Shown here in pieces: positions 1-9,078 of a stretch of DNA of 64,000 bases (within the stretch, counting starts at the first letter, position 1; the number at the start of each line of letters is the position of its first letter). A program made the translations under genes and the position numbers. The stretch lies in the NCBI RefSeq assembly GCF_003852235.1, contig NZ_CP027732.1:5518001-5582000 (forward strand), written 5' to 3'. A model generated the notes under the pieces. The model saw only the letters and a list, made by a program, of their open reading frames with translations. It was not told the DNA's origin and ran no database searches. Origin of the DNA: Pseudomonas sp. R4-35-07 (GTDB lineage: Bacteria; Pseudomonadota; Gammaproteobacteria; Pseudomonadales; Pseudomonadaceae).

Positions 1-354
1 TTTACCGGTCAAATCCATCCGCACCCGCTGCTCATTGGAGATCAGGCGCAGGAGAAACCATTTCTGCTTCTGGCCGATACACAGCGGTTGGCTGTGGGTA
101 CGCACCAGGCGTTGCGGCAAACGATAGCGCAACCAGCCCCGGGTGCAGGCCAGAATCTGCACATCTTCGCGCTCAAGGCCGACTTCTTCGTTCAACTCAC
201 GGTACAAGGCGTCTTCAGGGGTTTCGTCGGGGTTGATCCCACCTTGAGGAAACTGCCAGGCATCTTGGTTGATTCGGCGAGCCCATAGCACCTGTCCGGC
301 ATCATTCGTAAGAATAATCCCGACATTAGGACGGAAACCATCGGGGTCGATCAC
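1..354 (-). CDS. rppH: RNA pyrophosphohydrolase RppH (5' part only)
   Basis: This Nudix hydrolase removes pyrophosphate from the 5' triphosphate of mRNAs and so starts RNase E-dependent decay. The first 118 codons are present and the 3' end lies beyond the left edge; family members are about 160 residues. The reading starts at a GTG (354) giving [15 protein letters not shown]. The Nudix box is visible around residues 38-60, beginning GGINPDE and containing RELNEEVGL, followed by a typical WLRYRLP stretch. It diverges from the HAD hydrolase at 498. In Pseudomonas this pair usually sits next to ptsP, which would be outside the window. Confidence 0.93.
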   Translation of the reverse strand, partial: MIDPDGFRPNVGIILTNDAGQVLWARRINQDAWQFPQGGINPDETPEDALYRELNEEVGLEREDVQILACTRGWLRYRLPQRLVRTHSQPLCIGQKQKWFLLRLISNEQRVRMDLTGK

Positions 355-497
355 GGCAACAACCTCGCAAACGCATGTCGCCGCATTGTTCCACAAAGGT
401 TCATCCAGCGGCAACGAGGCTTCTTACCTTATGTGCACTCTTGTGAAAAGACCGTATTCTGGACGCCTTTTTACAGACTTTTCAGCGAGTAACCGCA

Positions 498-1154
498 ATG
501 CGCCTGGCTTTATTCGACTTGGACAACACGCTCCTGGGCGGTGACAGCGATCACGCCTGGGGTGATTACCTGTGTGAACGCAGGATTCTCGACCCGGTAG
601 CTTACAAGGCGCGTAACGACGCGTTCTATCAGGACTACCTGGCCGGCAAGCTGGACAACGCCGCTTACCTGAACTTCTGCCTGGAAATCCTCGGCCGCAC
701 CGAGATGGCTCAGTTGGACGAATGGCACAACGACTATATGCGCGACTGCATCGAACCGATCATGCTGCCCAAGGCAGTGGAACTGCTGGCCAAGCACCGC
801 GCCGCTGGCGACATGCTGGTGATCATCACCGCCACCAACCGTTTCGTCACCGCGCCGATTGCCGCACGGCTGGGGGTTGAAACCCTGATCGCCACCGAGT
901 GCGAGATGGAAAATGGCCGCTACACCGGGCGCAGCACCGATGTGCCGTGCTTTCGTGAAGGCAAGGTGACGCGCTTGAACCGTTGGCTGGAAGAGACCGG
1001 GTATAGCCTGGAAGACAGCTACTTCTATAGCGACTCGATGAATGATTTGCCGCTGCTGGAGCAGGTGACTCATCCGGTGGCGGTGGATCCGGACCCGAAT
1101 TTGCGGGCCGAGGCTGAAAAGCGGGGCTGGCCGGTGATTACGCTGCGCGGCTGA
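498..1154 (+). CDS. HAD-superfamily (IB) phosphatase, SerB-like
   Basis: A 218-residue cytoplasmic phosphatase of the HAD-IB type. Motif I is FDLDNT with nucleophile D7 and acid/base D9. Motif II is IITATN near residue 110, a conserved lysine follows in EGKVTRL, and motif IV is [11 protein letters not shown] with the Mg-binding aspartates. The cap lies between motifs I and II, as in phosphoserine phosphatase-like enzymes. The substrate cannot be read from the sequence; phosphoserine, histidinol-phosphate or a phospholipid head group are all handled by relatives. It is divergent from rppH and ends at a REP doublet shared with a convergent operon. Confidence 0.9.
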   Translation: MRLALFDLDNTLLGGDSDHAWGDYLCERRILDPVAYKARNDAFYQDYLAGKLDNAAYLNFCLEILGRTEMAQLDEWHNDYMRDCIEPIMLPKAVELLAKHRAAGDMLVIITATNRFVTAPIAARLGVETLIATECEMENGRYTGRSTDVPCFREGKVTRLNRWLEETGYSLEDSYFYSDSMNDLPLLEQVTHPVAVDPDPNLRAEAEKRGWPVITLRG

Positions 1155-1161
1155 TAAAGCT

Positions 1162-1225
1162 ATCGGGGGCAAGCCCCCTCCCACAGGGGAACGCATTCCA
1201 ATGTGGGAGGGGGCTTGCCCCCGAT
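1162..1225. repeat. REP doublet, tail-to-tail
   Basis: Two inverted copies of the Pseudomonas REP core face each other. The left reads ATCGGGGGCAAGCCCCCTCC and the right is its complement, with a 15-base spacer. It lies between the convergent HAD gene and the DUF2269 gene and could fold as a bidirectional terminator-like hairpin. Confidence 0.93.
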
Positions 1226-1247
1226 GCAGGCGACACGGGCCCAAGCC

Positions 1248-1724
1248 TTACATAGGCTTGGCCACCATCAGGTAGAAAATCGCCATGAACGCCAGGAATG
1301 CAGGCCAACCCAGGCCAAACCACCAGCGCATATAGGTTGCGGCCTTGAGTGGCATCGTCGTACCTTCGCGCAACGCCTGTTCCGCCATCTGGTGCACACG
1401 AATCTGCAACCACACCACTGGCAGCCAGCAGATCCCCGCCAACACATACAAACCGAACGTCCACTGCAACCAACTCTGCTGCAACGACCAACCCGCCAGA
1501 TGCATCAAGCCGATCCCACTCAATGGCTGGAACACTGCCGTGGTCGCGGTAAACGCCCAGTCGGCAAAGACCAGGTGCTTGAATGTTACGGCGATCACTT
1601 CCACTTTGCCGCTGCGCCAGGCGCGCAACGCGTAGTAGGCCGAGCCCGCGCCCAGCCCGAATAGGATGGTGGACGAAAGGATATGCAGGGTTTTGAGCAG
1701 CAGGTAAGCACTCATCGGCGACAC
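1248..1724 (-). CDS. DUF2269-family integral membrane protein (distal copy)
   Basis: A 158-residue protein with four predicted membrane helices. It opens with LLKTLHILSSTILFG and contains the GIGLMHLAGWSL and WLPVVWLQI segments seen in DUF2269 proteins. The conserved histidine after LLKTL could bind a cofactor, but that is inference. Its start overlaps the end of the upstream SDR gene by 13 bases, so the two are translationally coupled. It is paralogous to the protein at 2988-3401, with which it shares the TLHILSST/VIHIAATV-type first helix. Function is unknown. Confidence 0.85.
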   Translation of the reverse strand: MSPMSAYLLLKTLHILSSTILFGLGAGSAYYALRAWRSGKVEVIAVTFKHLVFADWAFTATTAVFQPLSGIGLMHLAGWSLQQSWLQWTFGLYVLAGICWLPVVWLQIRVHQMAEQALREGTTMPLKAATYMRWWFGLGWPAFLAFMAIFYLMVAKPM

Positions 1725-2977
1725 TCATTCACAGTAGGTTCAGTCCAAAAAAGCCATAACGTAGCCACCATCAGCACCAAGTTCTTGGCGACGGCGGCGT
1801 AGGGGTCGAACCAGTAGTGGGGCAAAACGAAGCTGATGACTACGGTGTATCCGACCATCAACAACAGTTGCAATAGCAGGGTGTGGCGCCGCCAGCGCCT
1901 GATCAGCAGCCCGGTGCCCAACAGACCATCGCACAGCGACCCGCCGATCACCGCCAGCATCGCCCAAACACCGTGCACGCCTGCCTGCGCCATGATGCGC
2001 AAGCCCCACTCGTACCCCGGCCCCAGGCACACCGCTGCGGTGCCCAGCCAGATCAGCACCAGCACCGCCAGCATCAAGGGACGGACCGTAAGCTGGCTGC
2101 TCACGGCCGCTGTCGGCCAGCCCTGCAAACGCGACGACAGCGGTGCCGCCGAATAACCGCAGACCGAAGCCAGCACCTCGGGGTCGGCCACGTTGTCCTG
2201 TTGCGCCAGAGTAATGCTTTGTCTGTTCAGCGCACGCCAACCCAGGCGGTCGCCCACCCGACCGCTCAACCCTAGCAGCGGCGCCTGGACGTATCGGCCC
2301 GGCGCCCAGCCTTGTACGGCGCGCAAGTGATCAATGACCTGGCTCAGCCGCATCGGTTCAGGCCCTACCAATGGCAACACCATCGCTTCAACTGGCCACC
2401 GACGCAGCAATGCCAGTACGGCCCCGACGACGTCAACGATATGCACCGGTTGCAGATGGGCCTTGAGGTCCAGCAACGGGATCAGCGGCCACGGCGAAAG
2501 CGCGGCGAGCCAGGCACTGCTGGCGCCGCCCTCACCCACTACCAATGAGGGTCGCAATACCACCGCTTCAATCCCGAGGCCAAGCAGATAGTCGTCAGCC
2601 GCGCCTTTGCTGGCGAGAAACGGCACATCGGATTGCGCTGAAGCGCCCAGGGCGGAAACCTGCAGCACTCGCACGCCGCGCTGCGCCGCCAGATCGAACA
2701 ACGCGCAAGTGCCCCGGTCCTGCACCCGGCTCAGCTCGGCCGCATCCACGCTCAGCAGACCGGCTGCATTGATCAGTAAATCAACGGATTCGGGAAAGTC
2801 GAAACCTTCGGGGTCGACGGCCAGCAGGTTCAGATCCAGCGGGCGCCACTCCACGCCCGGCCAATTCTGGCTTCGAGGCTCGCGACAAGTAGCGACCACT
2901 TGATGCCCCGCCTGCTGCAGAGCCAGCAACAGGTGGCGCCCGACAAACCCGGTGGCGCCTACCAGAAGAATGTTCAT
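1712..2977 (-). CDS. SDR oxidoreductase fused to a C-terminal DoxX-like membrane domain
   Basis: A 421-residue fusion. Residues 1-290 form an NAD(P)-binding atypical SDR domain related to NDUFA9/YwnB-type proteins, with GATGFVG at residues 7-13 and a VSALGAS segment near 107-113. From about residue 300 four hydrophobic segments, including LMLAVLVLIWLG and LNLVLMVATLWLFW-like helices, match the DoxX-like domain. The start at 2977 (MNILLVGATG) is preferred over an upstream one because AAAGGAGC precedes it. The gene sits between two DUF2269 genes in a tight operon. A membrane-bound redox or quinone-linked role is plausible but is inference. Confidence 0.85.
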   Translation of the reverse strand: MNILLVGATGFVGRHLLLALQQAGHQVVATCREPRSQNWPGVEWRPLDLNLLAVDPEGFDFPESVDLLINAAGLLSVDAAELSRVQDRGTCALFDLAAQRGVRVLQVSALGASAQSDVPFLASKGAADDYLLGLGIEAVVLRPSLVVGEGGASSAWLAALSPWPLIPLLDLKAHLQPVHIVDVVGAVLALLRRWPVEAMVLPLVGPEPMRLSQVIDHLRAVQGWAPGRYVQAPLLGLSGRVGDRLGWRALNRQSITLAQQDNVADPEVLASVCGYSAAPLSSRLQGWPTAAVSSQLTVRPLMLAVLVLIWLGTAAVCLGPGYEWGLRIMAQAGVHGVWAMLAVIGGSLCDGLLGTGLLIRRWRRHTLLLQLLLMVGYTVVISFVLPHYWFDPYAAVAKNLVLMVATLWLFWTEPTVNECRR

Positions 2978-2987
2978 GAAGCTCCTT

Positions 2988-3401
2988 TCAAACCGGTTTG
3001 GCACCCATCAGCCCGGCAATCGCCACAAACCCCACCAGGCTGACCACCGCCAGCACCAAGGTGAAATTCAGGCTACCGCCCTCGCCTTTACGCAGCCGAT
3101 TGAGCCGTGCCACCAGCCAGAACCAGGCCAGCGCCGCCACGGTATACAGAATGCTGGAACCCAGGATCCAGGTTTGCCCCAGCGGCCAGCCGACCAGGTG
3201 CACCATCCACCAGCCGGTGAACGGCATGCTCACCAGGCAAATGCCCATCAGCAGCCAGACGAACGCCCACGGGCGTTGCACGACCACCGCCGGGCCGGCG
3301 CTGCGCTTGCGCCAGGCCAGTACTGCCAGGCCCAGGCCGCTGAGCAGCAGCAATACGGTGGCGGCGATGTGAATAACCTTGAGGGTGGTCAGCGTTTCCA
3401 T
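2988..3401 (-). CDS. DUF2269-family integral membrane protein (promoter-proximal copy)
   Basis: A 137-residue membrane protein with four hydrophobic helices and little soluble sequence, beginning METLTTLKVIHIAATVLLLL. It has a WWMVHLVGWPLGQTW segment equivalent to GIGLMHLAGWSLQQSW in the downstream paralog. It is the first gene of the three-gene operon and ends 11 bases before the SDR start. A conserved histidine in helix 1 (KVIHIA) and another in MVHLVGW resemble cofactor-binding positions, but no function is established here. Confidence 0.83.
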   Translation of the reverse strand: METLTTLKVIHIAATVLLLLSGLGLAVLAWRKRSAGPAVVVQRPWAFVWLLMGICLVSMPFTGWWMVHLVGWPLGQTWILGSSILYTVAALAWFWLVARLNRLRKGEGGSLNFTLVLAVVSLVGFVAIAGLMGAKPV

Positions 3402-3441
3402 AGTCTCGATTCCTTGAAGGCCGCTCAGTCAGCGTAGTCGC

Positions 3442-4956
3442 TCAACCGAGGAACAACTGGTAGGCCGGGTTTTCGCTTTCATCCCAATACGGGTAGCCGA
3501 TCTCGGCGAGGGCGGCCGGGACCAGGTGGCGCTCGTCCGCCGGCACTTGCAGGCCGGCGACCACCCGGCCGTCAGCCGCGCCGTGGTTGCGGTAGTGGAA
3601 CATCGAAATATTCCAGCGCCCGCCCAGTTTGTTAAGAAAGTTGAACAACGCCCCCGGCCGTTCCGGAAATTCAAAACGAAACACCAGCTCGTCACTGACC
3701 TTGGCCGCATGCCCGCCGACCATATGGCGGATGTGCAACTTGGCCAATTCGTTTTCGGTGAGGTCCAGCACCGGGAAACCCTGGTCGGTGAGGCTGGCGA
3801 TCAATGCGCTGCGCGGGTCGTTTTCCGGGTGGGTCTGCACGCCGACGAAGATGTGCGCCTCGCTGCCGGTGTGATAGCGGTAGTTGAATTCGGTGATCTG
3901 GCGCTTGCCCACTGCCTCGCAGAATGCCTTGAAGCTGCCCGGTTTCTCGGGAATGGTCACGGCGATAATGGCTTCGCGGCCTTCACCCAGTTCGGCGCGT
4001 TCGGCCACATGGCGCAGGCGGTCAAAGTTGACGTTGGCGCCGGAGTCGATGGCGACAAAGGTCTGACCGCTGACGCCACGGGTCTCGACATACTTCTTGA
4101 TCCCGGCCACGCCCAATGCGCCTGCCGGCTCGGTGATCGAGCGCGTGTCGTCGTAGATATCCTTGATTGCCGCACAGATTTCATCGGTGCTGACGGTGAT
4201 CACTTCATCCACATAGTCTTTGCAGATGTCGAAGGTGTGCTGGCCGATCTGCGCCACCGCCACGCCGTCGGCGAAGAGGCCGACGGTCGGCAGCACCACG
4301 CGCTCACCCGCCGCCATCGCCGCTTGCAGGCAGTTGGAGTCGTCCGGCTCGACGCCGATGATCTTGATGTCCGGGCGCAGGTATTTCACATACGCCGCAA
4401 TGCCGGCGATCAGCCCGCCGCCGCCCACCGGCACGAAGATCGCGTCCAACGGCCCTGGATGCTGGCGCAGGATCTCCATCGCCACGGTGCCCTGCCCGGC
4501 AATGGTGTGCGGATCATCGTAGGGGTGAATGTAGACGTAGCCTTTTTCATCGACCAGCTTCAGTGAGTAGGCCAGGGCTTCCGGGAAAGAATCACCGTGC
4601 AGCACCACCTTGCCGCCACGCGAGCGCACGCCTTCGACCTTGATTTCCGGGGTGGTCTTGGGCATCACGATCGTCGCCTTGACCCCCAGCACCTTGGCCG
4701 CCAGGGCCAGGCCCTGGGCATGGTTGCCCGCCGAGGCGGTGACCACGCCGCGTGCGCGCTCCTCTGCGCTGAGCTGGCACAGCTTGTTGTAGGCGCCGCG
4801 AATCTTGAACGAGAACACCGGCTGCAAGTCTTCGCGCTTGAGCCAAATCTGGTTGCCCAGCCGCTCGGAAAGCTGGCGGGCAGTCTGCAGGGGTGTTTCT
4901 ACGGCAACGTCGTAAACGCGCGAGGTGAGGATCTTTTTGACGTAGTGTTCAAGCAT
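3442..4956 (-). CDS. ilvA: Threonine ammonia-lyase, biosynthetic (IlvA)
   Basis: A 504-residue PLP enzyme that deaminates threonine to 2-oxobutanoate, the first committed step of isoleucine synthesis. The PLP lysine is K51 in SFKIRGAYNK, followed by TASAGNHAQG and the glycine-rich phosphate loop VGGGGLIAG. Residues from about 325 on form two ACT-like regulatory repeats (EKPGSFKAFCEAVG and ERPGALFNFLNKLGG) that bind isoleucine and valine in this family. Length equals the long biosynthetic form. It diverges from rpiA, the usual Pseudomonas arrangement. Confidence 0.97.
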   Translation of the reverse strand: MLEHYVKKILTSRVYDVAVETPLQTARQLSERLGNQIWLKREDLQPVFSFKIRGAYNKLCQLSAEERARGVVTASAGNHAQGLALAAKVLGVKATIVMPKTTPEIKVEGVRSRGGKVVLHGDSFPEALAYSLKLVDEKGYVYIHPYDDPHTIAGQGTVAMEILRQHPGPLDAIFVPVGGGGLIAGIAAYVKYLRPDIKIIGVEPDDSNCLQAAMAAGERVVLPTVGLFADGVAVAQIGQHTFDICKDYVDEVITVSTDEICAAIKDIYDDTRSITEPAGALGVAGIKKYVETRGVSGQTFVAIDSGANVNFDRLRHVAERAELGEGREAIIAVTIPEKPGSFKAFCEAVGKRQITEFNYRYHTGSEAHIFVGVQTHPENDPRSALIASLTDQGFPVLDLTENELAKLHIRHMVGGHAAKVSDELVFRFEFPERPGALFNFLNKLGGRWNISMFHYRNHGAADGRVVAGLQVPADERHLVPAALAEIGYPYWDESENPAYQLFLG

Positions 4957-5094
4957 CGGCAGGCATCTACTTCAGGGGTTGGGCAGGGCCAGGGAGTCTA
5001 ACCCGGCTTTTGGCCGGGAGACCACACGAATCCCAAGGTTTGTTGGGGTATACTCGCCGCCCTCGATCACTCCCCCGCCCGTTCCGGAGCCCGC

Positions 5095-5766
5095 ATGACC
5101 CAGGATCAACTCAAACAGGCAGTGGCCCAGGCCGCTGTCGATTTAATCCTTCCCAAACTCGACGACAAGAGCATCGTCGGTGTCGGCACCGGCTCCACTG
5201 CCAACTGCTTTATCGATGCGCTGGCCCAGCATAAAGGTGCGTTCGATGGCGCAGTGGCCAGCTCCGAAGCGACCGCCGCGCGCCTCAAAGGCCATGGCAT
5301 TCCGGTGTACGAGCTCAACACCGTGAGCGACCTGGAGTTCTACATCGACGGCGCGGACGAAAGCGACGAGCACCTGAACCTGATCAAAGGCGGCGGCGCA
5401 GCCCTGACCCGCGAGAAGATCGTCGCGGCCGTGGCCAAGACCTTCATCTGCATTGCCGACGCCAGCAAGCTGGTGCCGGTGCTCGGTGCATTCCCGCTGC
5501 CGGTGGAAGTCATCCCGATGGCCCGCAGCCACGTGGCCCGCGAGCTGGTGAAACTGGGCGGCGACCCGGTGTACCGTGAAGGCGTGTTGACCGATAACGG
5601 CAACATCATCCTCGATGTGTTCAACATGCAGATCACTAATCCGGTGGAGCTGGAGACGCAGATCAACGCCATCGTTGGCGTGGTGACCAACGGCCTGTTC
5701 GCCGCACGCCCGGCGGATGTGCTGCTGTTGGGTACCCCGGAAGGCGTGAAAACCCTCAAAGCTTAA
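5095..5766 (+). CDS. rpiA: Ribose-5-phosphate isomerase A
   Basis: A 223-residue cytoplasmic enzyme interconverting ribose 5-phosphate and ribulose 5-phosphate in the pentose phosphate pathway. The phosphate loop GTGSTA is at residues 31-36, DGADE at 85-89, and [11 protein letters not shown] carries K98 and the catalytic E107, in line with the E. coli residues D81, D84, K94 and E103. A TATACT -10-like hexamer lies at 5049-5054, and CCGGAG precedes the start. The gene ends just before a REP doublet. Confidence 0.97.
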   Translation: MTQDQLKQAVAQAAVDLILPKLDDKSIVGVGTGSTANCFIDALAQHKGAFDGAVASSEATAARLKGHGIPVYELNTVSDLEFYIDGADESDEHLNLIKGGGAALTREKIVAAVAKTFICIADASKLVPVLGAFPLPVEVIPMARSHVARELVKLGGDPVYREGVLTDNGNIILDVFNMQITNPVELETQINAIVGVVTNGLFAARPADVLLLGTPEGVKTLKA

Positions 5767-5781
5767 TAACACCGCAGTTCC

Positions 5782-5875
5782 AATGTGGGAGGGGGCTTGC
5801 TCCCGATGGCAGTGTGTCAGTCAGAATATCTGGTACTGATACACCGCCATCGGGAGCAAGCCCCCTCCCACATTT
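5782..5875. repeat. REP doublet, head-to-head
   Basis: Inverted REP cores separated by about 40 bases containing the usual GTGTGTCAG...CTGATACACCGCC inner arms. It lies just after rpiA and probably ends or stabilises that transcript. Confidence 0.93.
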
Positions 5876-6102
5876 GATAGCGATCCGGTCTGGATTTCTG
5901 TAACACAAACGCTACTTTTCGCAGCACTCCTCTCCAAAACCGTGCGCTCTGTCACGCCCCGTCTGGTATCCAATCCGTTACAAATTACAACCAAGCGACC
6001 CACGCGTTTAACAATGCGCCAATTCGCCGCCGCCCATGGAATGAGGCGCGCATTGTGCAAAGCGTCTGCGCTTGAACCTCTCATCACCTCAAGGAAGACC
6101 CT
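5876..6102. other. Non-coding stretch upstream of the M28 peptidase
   Basis: With the REP before it this makes a 336-base gap. No start-RBS-frame combination is convincing on either strand. The stretch presumably holds the promoter for the gene at 6103; I could not pick a clear -10/-35 pair. The AAGGAAG at 6091-6097 is a good ribosome binding site for the GTG start. Confidence 0.5.
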
Positions 6103-8049
6103 GTGATAAAGCCCCTAGCCCTCGCTCTCAGCGTCGCCGGCACCCTGCTGTCGACGCATCTTCAGGCCTATGATTACGGCCAGCACGCCACCACCACCCT
6201 GGAAAAACTGATCAACGACTACCCCGGGCGTTATCGCGACACGGCCAATTTCGCCGGGGCGGCCGATTGGATGCAGAGCCAGATGGGCACGGCCTACAGC
6301 ATCAGTCGCCAGGACTTCACCTGGAACAACGGCAGCCGCGCCTCGCAAAACGTGGTGGCCTACGCCGCCGGCACTAAACCGCAGTACGTGGTGATCGGCG
6401 CGCACTTCGACACCTACTTCGGTCGCCCCACCCTGCAAGGCCTGGACGACAACGGCTCCGGCGCCAGCGTGCTCACCGAGGTGGCGAAGAACCTGGGCGG
6501 GCTGCAACTGGAAAATGGCTTGCAGGTGGTGGGCTTCGGCGCGGAAGAAGAAGGCCTGCGAGGGTCCAAGGCCTTCGTTGAGTCCCTGAGCGCAAGCCAA
6601 CGCGCCAACATGCTCGCGATGATCAACCTCGACAGCCTGACCACCGGCGACATGATGTATGCCCACGCCGGCCAGAACAGCGCGGCCAACCCCAGCCTGG
6701 CGGCGTTGCGCGAACACACCTTCCAGATCGCCAAGGAACTGAATATCCCCCTGTTCACCAACCCCGGCCTGGACCCGCAATACCCCAAGGGCACCGGCTG
6801 CTGCAGCGATGGCGAACCGTTCGAACCGCTGAATATTCCGATCCTGTATATCGAGGCGACCAATTGGGAGCTGGGCGACCTGGATGGCTACACCCAGACC
6901 TACAATCCGAAAATCCCCGGCGGCTCGACCTGGCACGACCCGAACGAAGACAATAAAGCCGTGCTCACCGATGCCTTCGGCCAGGCGCGCATCGATCAGC
7001 GCCTGCGCGATTATTCGCGCCTGCTCAGCCGCCTGGTGCTGGAACTGACCAATGCCGACTTGATGGCCTCGACTGCCTCGGGCGGCGCCGTCGCACGCAA
7101 TATGCAGGACAACCTGCAGCGCCAGCACCAGGCCAGCGTGCGTTTGCATGATCGCCGCTGGCTGACCTTGCAGTCGGCCAGTCGTGAAGTGGGCAGCTTC
7201 GATGGCGAAATCGGCGTGGACGGTCAATACAACCCGGACAGCGGTTTCGACCGCGCACCCAACCCAGAGGCCCGGCAGTTGGGCGTGCATGCGCTGGGCG
7301 ACTACCAGCTGAGCTCAGCCCTGAACATCGGTGCCAGCCTGAGCTACCGCAACGGCCGCGACACGCTGGAGCACCGCGGCAAACTCGATAGCGACACCTG
7401 GCAGGCCGCCGTCTACGCCCTGCTCAACGACGGCGGGCCGAGCTGGCTGGCCGGTGATCTGAGCGCCGGCCACACGCGCTTCGATTCCAAACGCAACCTG
7501 CTGATCCAGGCCAGCGGCGGGCCGGTGCTGCTCAACCAGCACCTGACCGGCAAGACCGACGCGCTGTCCCTCGGCGCACGGGTGCTGGGCGGCTATGACT
7601 TCGATTTTGGTGCCCTTCAGAGCGGACCCTTTGCCGGGCTCGATTACAGCCACTACCGCATCGATCAGTTCGACGAGAAGCAGAACCTGCGCACCGCGCT
7701 GGACTACGAAGAGCAGTCGTTCGATTCCCTGGAAGCCAGCCTGGGGTGGCGCGTGCGCGGTGCTGTCGCTCTGCCTTACGGCTTGAGCCTGATGCCTTAC
7801 GGCAACATCGCGTGGGTCAAGGAATTGGCCGATGGGCGTCTCGACGACCTGCAACTGACCGCCCGCGCCGATGGCCAGGCCCGCACCGCCAAACTGGGGT
7901 CAGTCGATAAACGTTTTGGCCGTGCGCAACTCGGCAGCCAATTGGCAATCACCCCGCAATTGGGGATGTACGCCGAAGTGAACAGTCGACTCGGCCATGC
8001 CGAGGGCAGCCAGACCGGCTACTCGCTGGGTGTGCAGTGGATGTTCTGA
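6103..8049 (+). CDS. Secreted M28-family aminopeptidase with autotransporter beta-barrel
   Basis: A 648-residue protein starting at GTG. Residues 1-22 are a signal peptide ending in THLQA. Residues 25-315 are a zinc peptidase of family M28: metal ligands H101 and D103 in GAHFDTYFG, the DDNGSG aspartate at 115/116, the E148-E149 pair in GFGAEEEG, D177 in MINLDSL and H278 in STWHDPNEDN. Residues about 380-648 form an autotransporter-type barrel of alternating aromatic strands ending in VQWMF with a C-terminal phenylalanine. The peptidase is therefore likely displayed on or released from the outer membrane. M28 passengers on an autotransporter are uncommon. The peptide substrate is unknown. Confidence 0.88.
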   Translation: MIKPLALALSVAGTLLSTHLQAYDYGQHATTTLEKLINDYPGRYRDTANFAGAADWMQSQMGTAYSISRQDFTWNNGSRASQNVVAYAAGTKPQYVVIGAHFDTYFGRPTLQGLDDNGSGASVLTEVAKNLGGLQLENGLQVVGFGAEEEGLRGSKAFVESLSASQRANMLAMINLDSLTTGDMMYAHAGQNSAANPSLAALREHTFQIAKELNIPLFTNPGLDPQYPKGTGCCSDGEPFEPLNIPILYIEATNWELGDLDGYTQTYNPKIPGGSTWHDPNEDNKAVLTDAFGQARIDQRLRDYSRLLSRLVLELTNADLMASTASGGAVARNMQDNLQRQHQASVRLHDRRWLTLQSASREVGSFDGEIGVDGQYNPDSGFDRAPNPEARQLGVHALGDYQLSSALNIGASLSYRNGRDTLEHRGKLDSDTWQAAVYALLNDGGPSWLAGDLSAGHTRFDSKRNLLIQASGGPVLLNQHLTGKTDALSLGARVLGGYDFDFGALQSGPFAGLDYSHYRIDQFDEKQNLRTALDYEEQSFDSLEASLGWRVRGAVALPYGLSLMPYGNIAWVKELADGRLDDLQLTARADGQARTAKLGSVDKRFGRAQLGSQLAITPQLGMYAEVNSRLGHAEGSQTGYSLGVQWMF

Positions 8050-8958
8050 TCAGGGCTTCTTGAACACGTAGAACAGGTTCGGCTCACTGACGAGGTACAG
8101 CGTGCCCTCGTCATCCATGGCGATCCCTTCGGCCTGCGGCACACGTTTTTTCAGGCCATGGCGCCCGTTGAGCAGTGACAGACTGCTTAACGGGCGACCA
8201 TCGATATCCAGTTCCAGCACCAGGAACGACTCATCGGAAAGCGCCAGTAAATGGCCGCTGCGCTCGTCGTATTGCAGGCTCGACAGGTCGCGCACGAATA
8301 ACCCGGCATCACGCTTGGGGTTGTTGATCACATGCACCGAGTAGGTTTTTTCCGCTTTGAAATGGGGAAAGCCGTGGACCTCATAGATCACCATCGGGTC
8401 GCGTTCCTTGGCGACAAACAGGCGCTTGCCCACCGAGTCATAGGCCAGGCCTTCGAAACCCTTGTTGCTGCCAATGTGCACGCCCAGGGTCATCTGCTCC
8501 GCATCGGCGGCATCGAGAAATTGTGTGTCATCGTCCACATGCACTTTGATCAGGCGCTGTTGGCGCTCGTCACTGATCACGTAAATATTGTCGCTGATGA
8601 ACTCCACCGCCTCGGCATCGCCAAACCCCACCAGGGGAATACGCCGCAGAATCTTGCCTTGCAGGGACAGCTCGACCAGCTCGGCGTTTTTATTGGTGAC
8701 GGTAAACAGGCTTTTGCGCACCGGGTCGTAGGTGAGGGCCGACACATCGTCGTCGAGCCCTTCGATCACCTGGCCTTCCAGGGAGACGCGGTAATCGGCC
8801 AGGCCGATGCCGCGTTCATCCGCTGGCTGGTGCCACACCTGCCAGTTGAACCAGGCACGCTCGAACAGACGGAATTGCTGCGCAACGATCGCGGCAGCGA
8901 CCAGCGCAATCAACAGCAGGATTAAAAGAGCAGGTTTGGGGCGGGCAAATCGACGCAT
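8050..8958 (-). CDS. SdiA-regulated/YjiK-like beta-propeller protein (copy 1)
   Basis: A membrane-anchored periplasmic protein of 302 residues from the ATG at 8958; an upstream extension is possible. The N-terminus is a single hydrophobic anchor (ALLILLLIALVAAAIVA), followed by a propeller with repeated blades such as VTNKNAELVELSLQGKILRR and a closing YLVSEPNLFYVFKK motif. This fits the SdiA-regulated/esterase-like propeller family, of which E. coli YjiK is a member. It is followed upstream by a close paralog in the same orientation (9079-10005). It ends against the convergent M28 gene with no gap. The ligand is unknown. Confidence 0.8.
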   Translation of the reverse strand: MRRFARPKPALLILLLIALVAAAIVAQQFRLFERAWFNWQVWHQPADERGIGLADYRVSLEGQVIEGLDDDVSALTYDPVRKSLFTVTNKNAELVELSLQGKILRRIPLVGFGDAEAVEFISDNIYVISDERQQRLIKVHVDDDTQFLDAADAEQMTLGVHIGSNKGFEGLAYDSVGKRLFVAKERDPMVIYEVHGFPHFKAEKTYSVHVINNPKRDAGLFVRDLSSLQYDERSGHLLALSDESFLVLELDIDGRPLSSLSLLNGRHGLKKRVPQAEGIAMDDEGTLYLVSEPNLFYVFKKP

Positions 8959-9078
8959 CGTGGCGGGCTCAGAGAAAAACTGGCGAATAGATATCAAGAT
9001 CGCCTGAATTTAAACTTAAACGCAACGGGCTGTCTGGTGAATGCCGCTTTTTAGGACGTGTCCGACGTAAGACGTAGG

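Noticed and set aside
510..1244. 244-codon open frame antisense to the HAD gene
   Set aside because: It is a high-GC shadow frame; the plus strand carries all HAD motifs and the antisense product has no recognisable domain.
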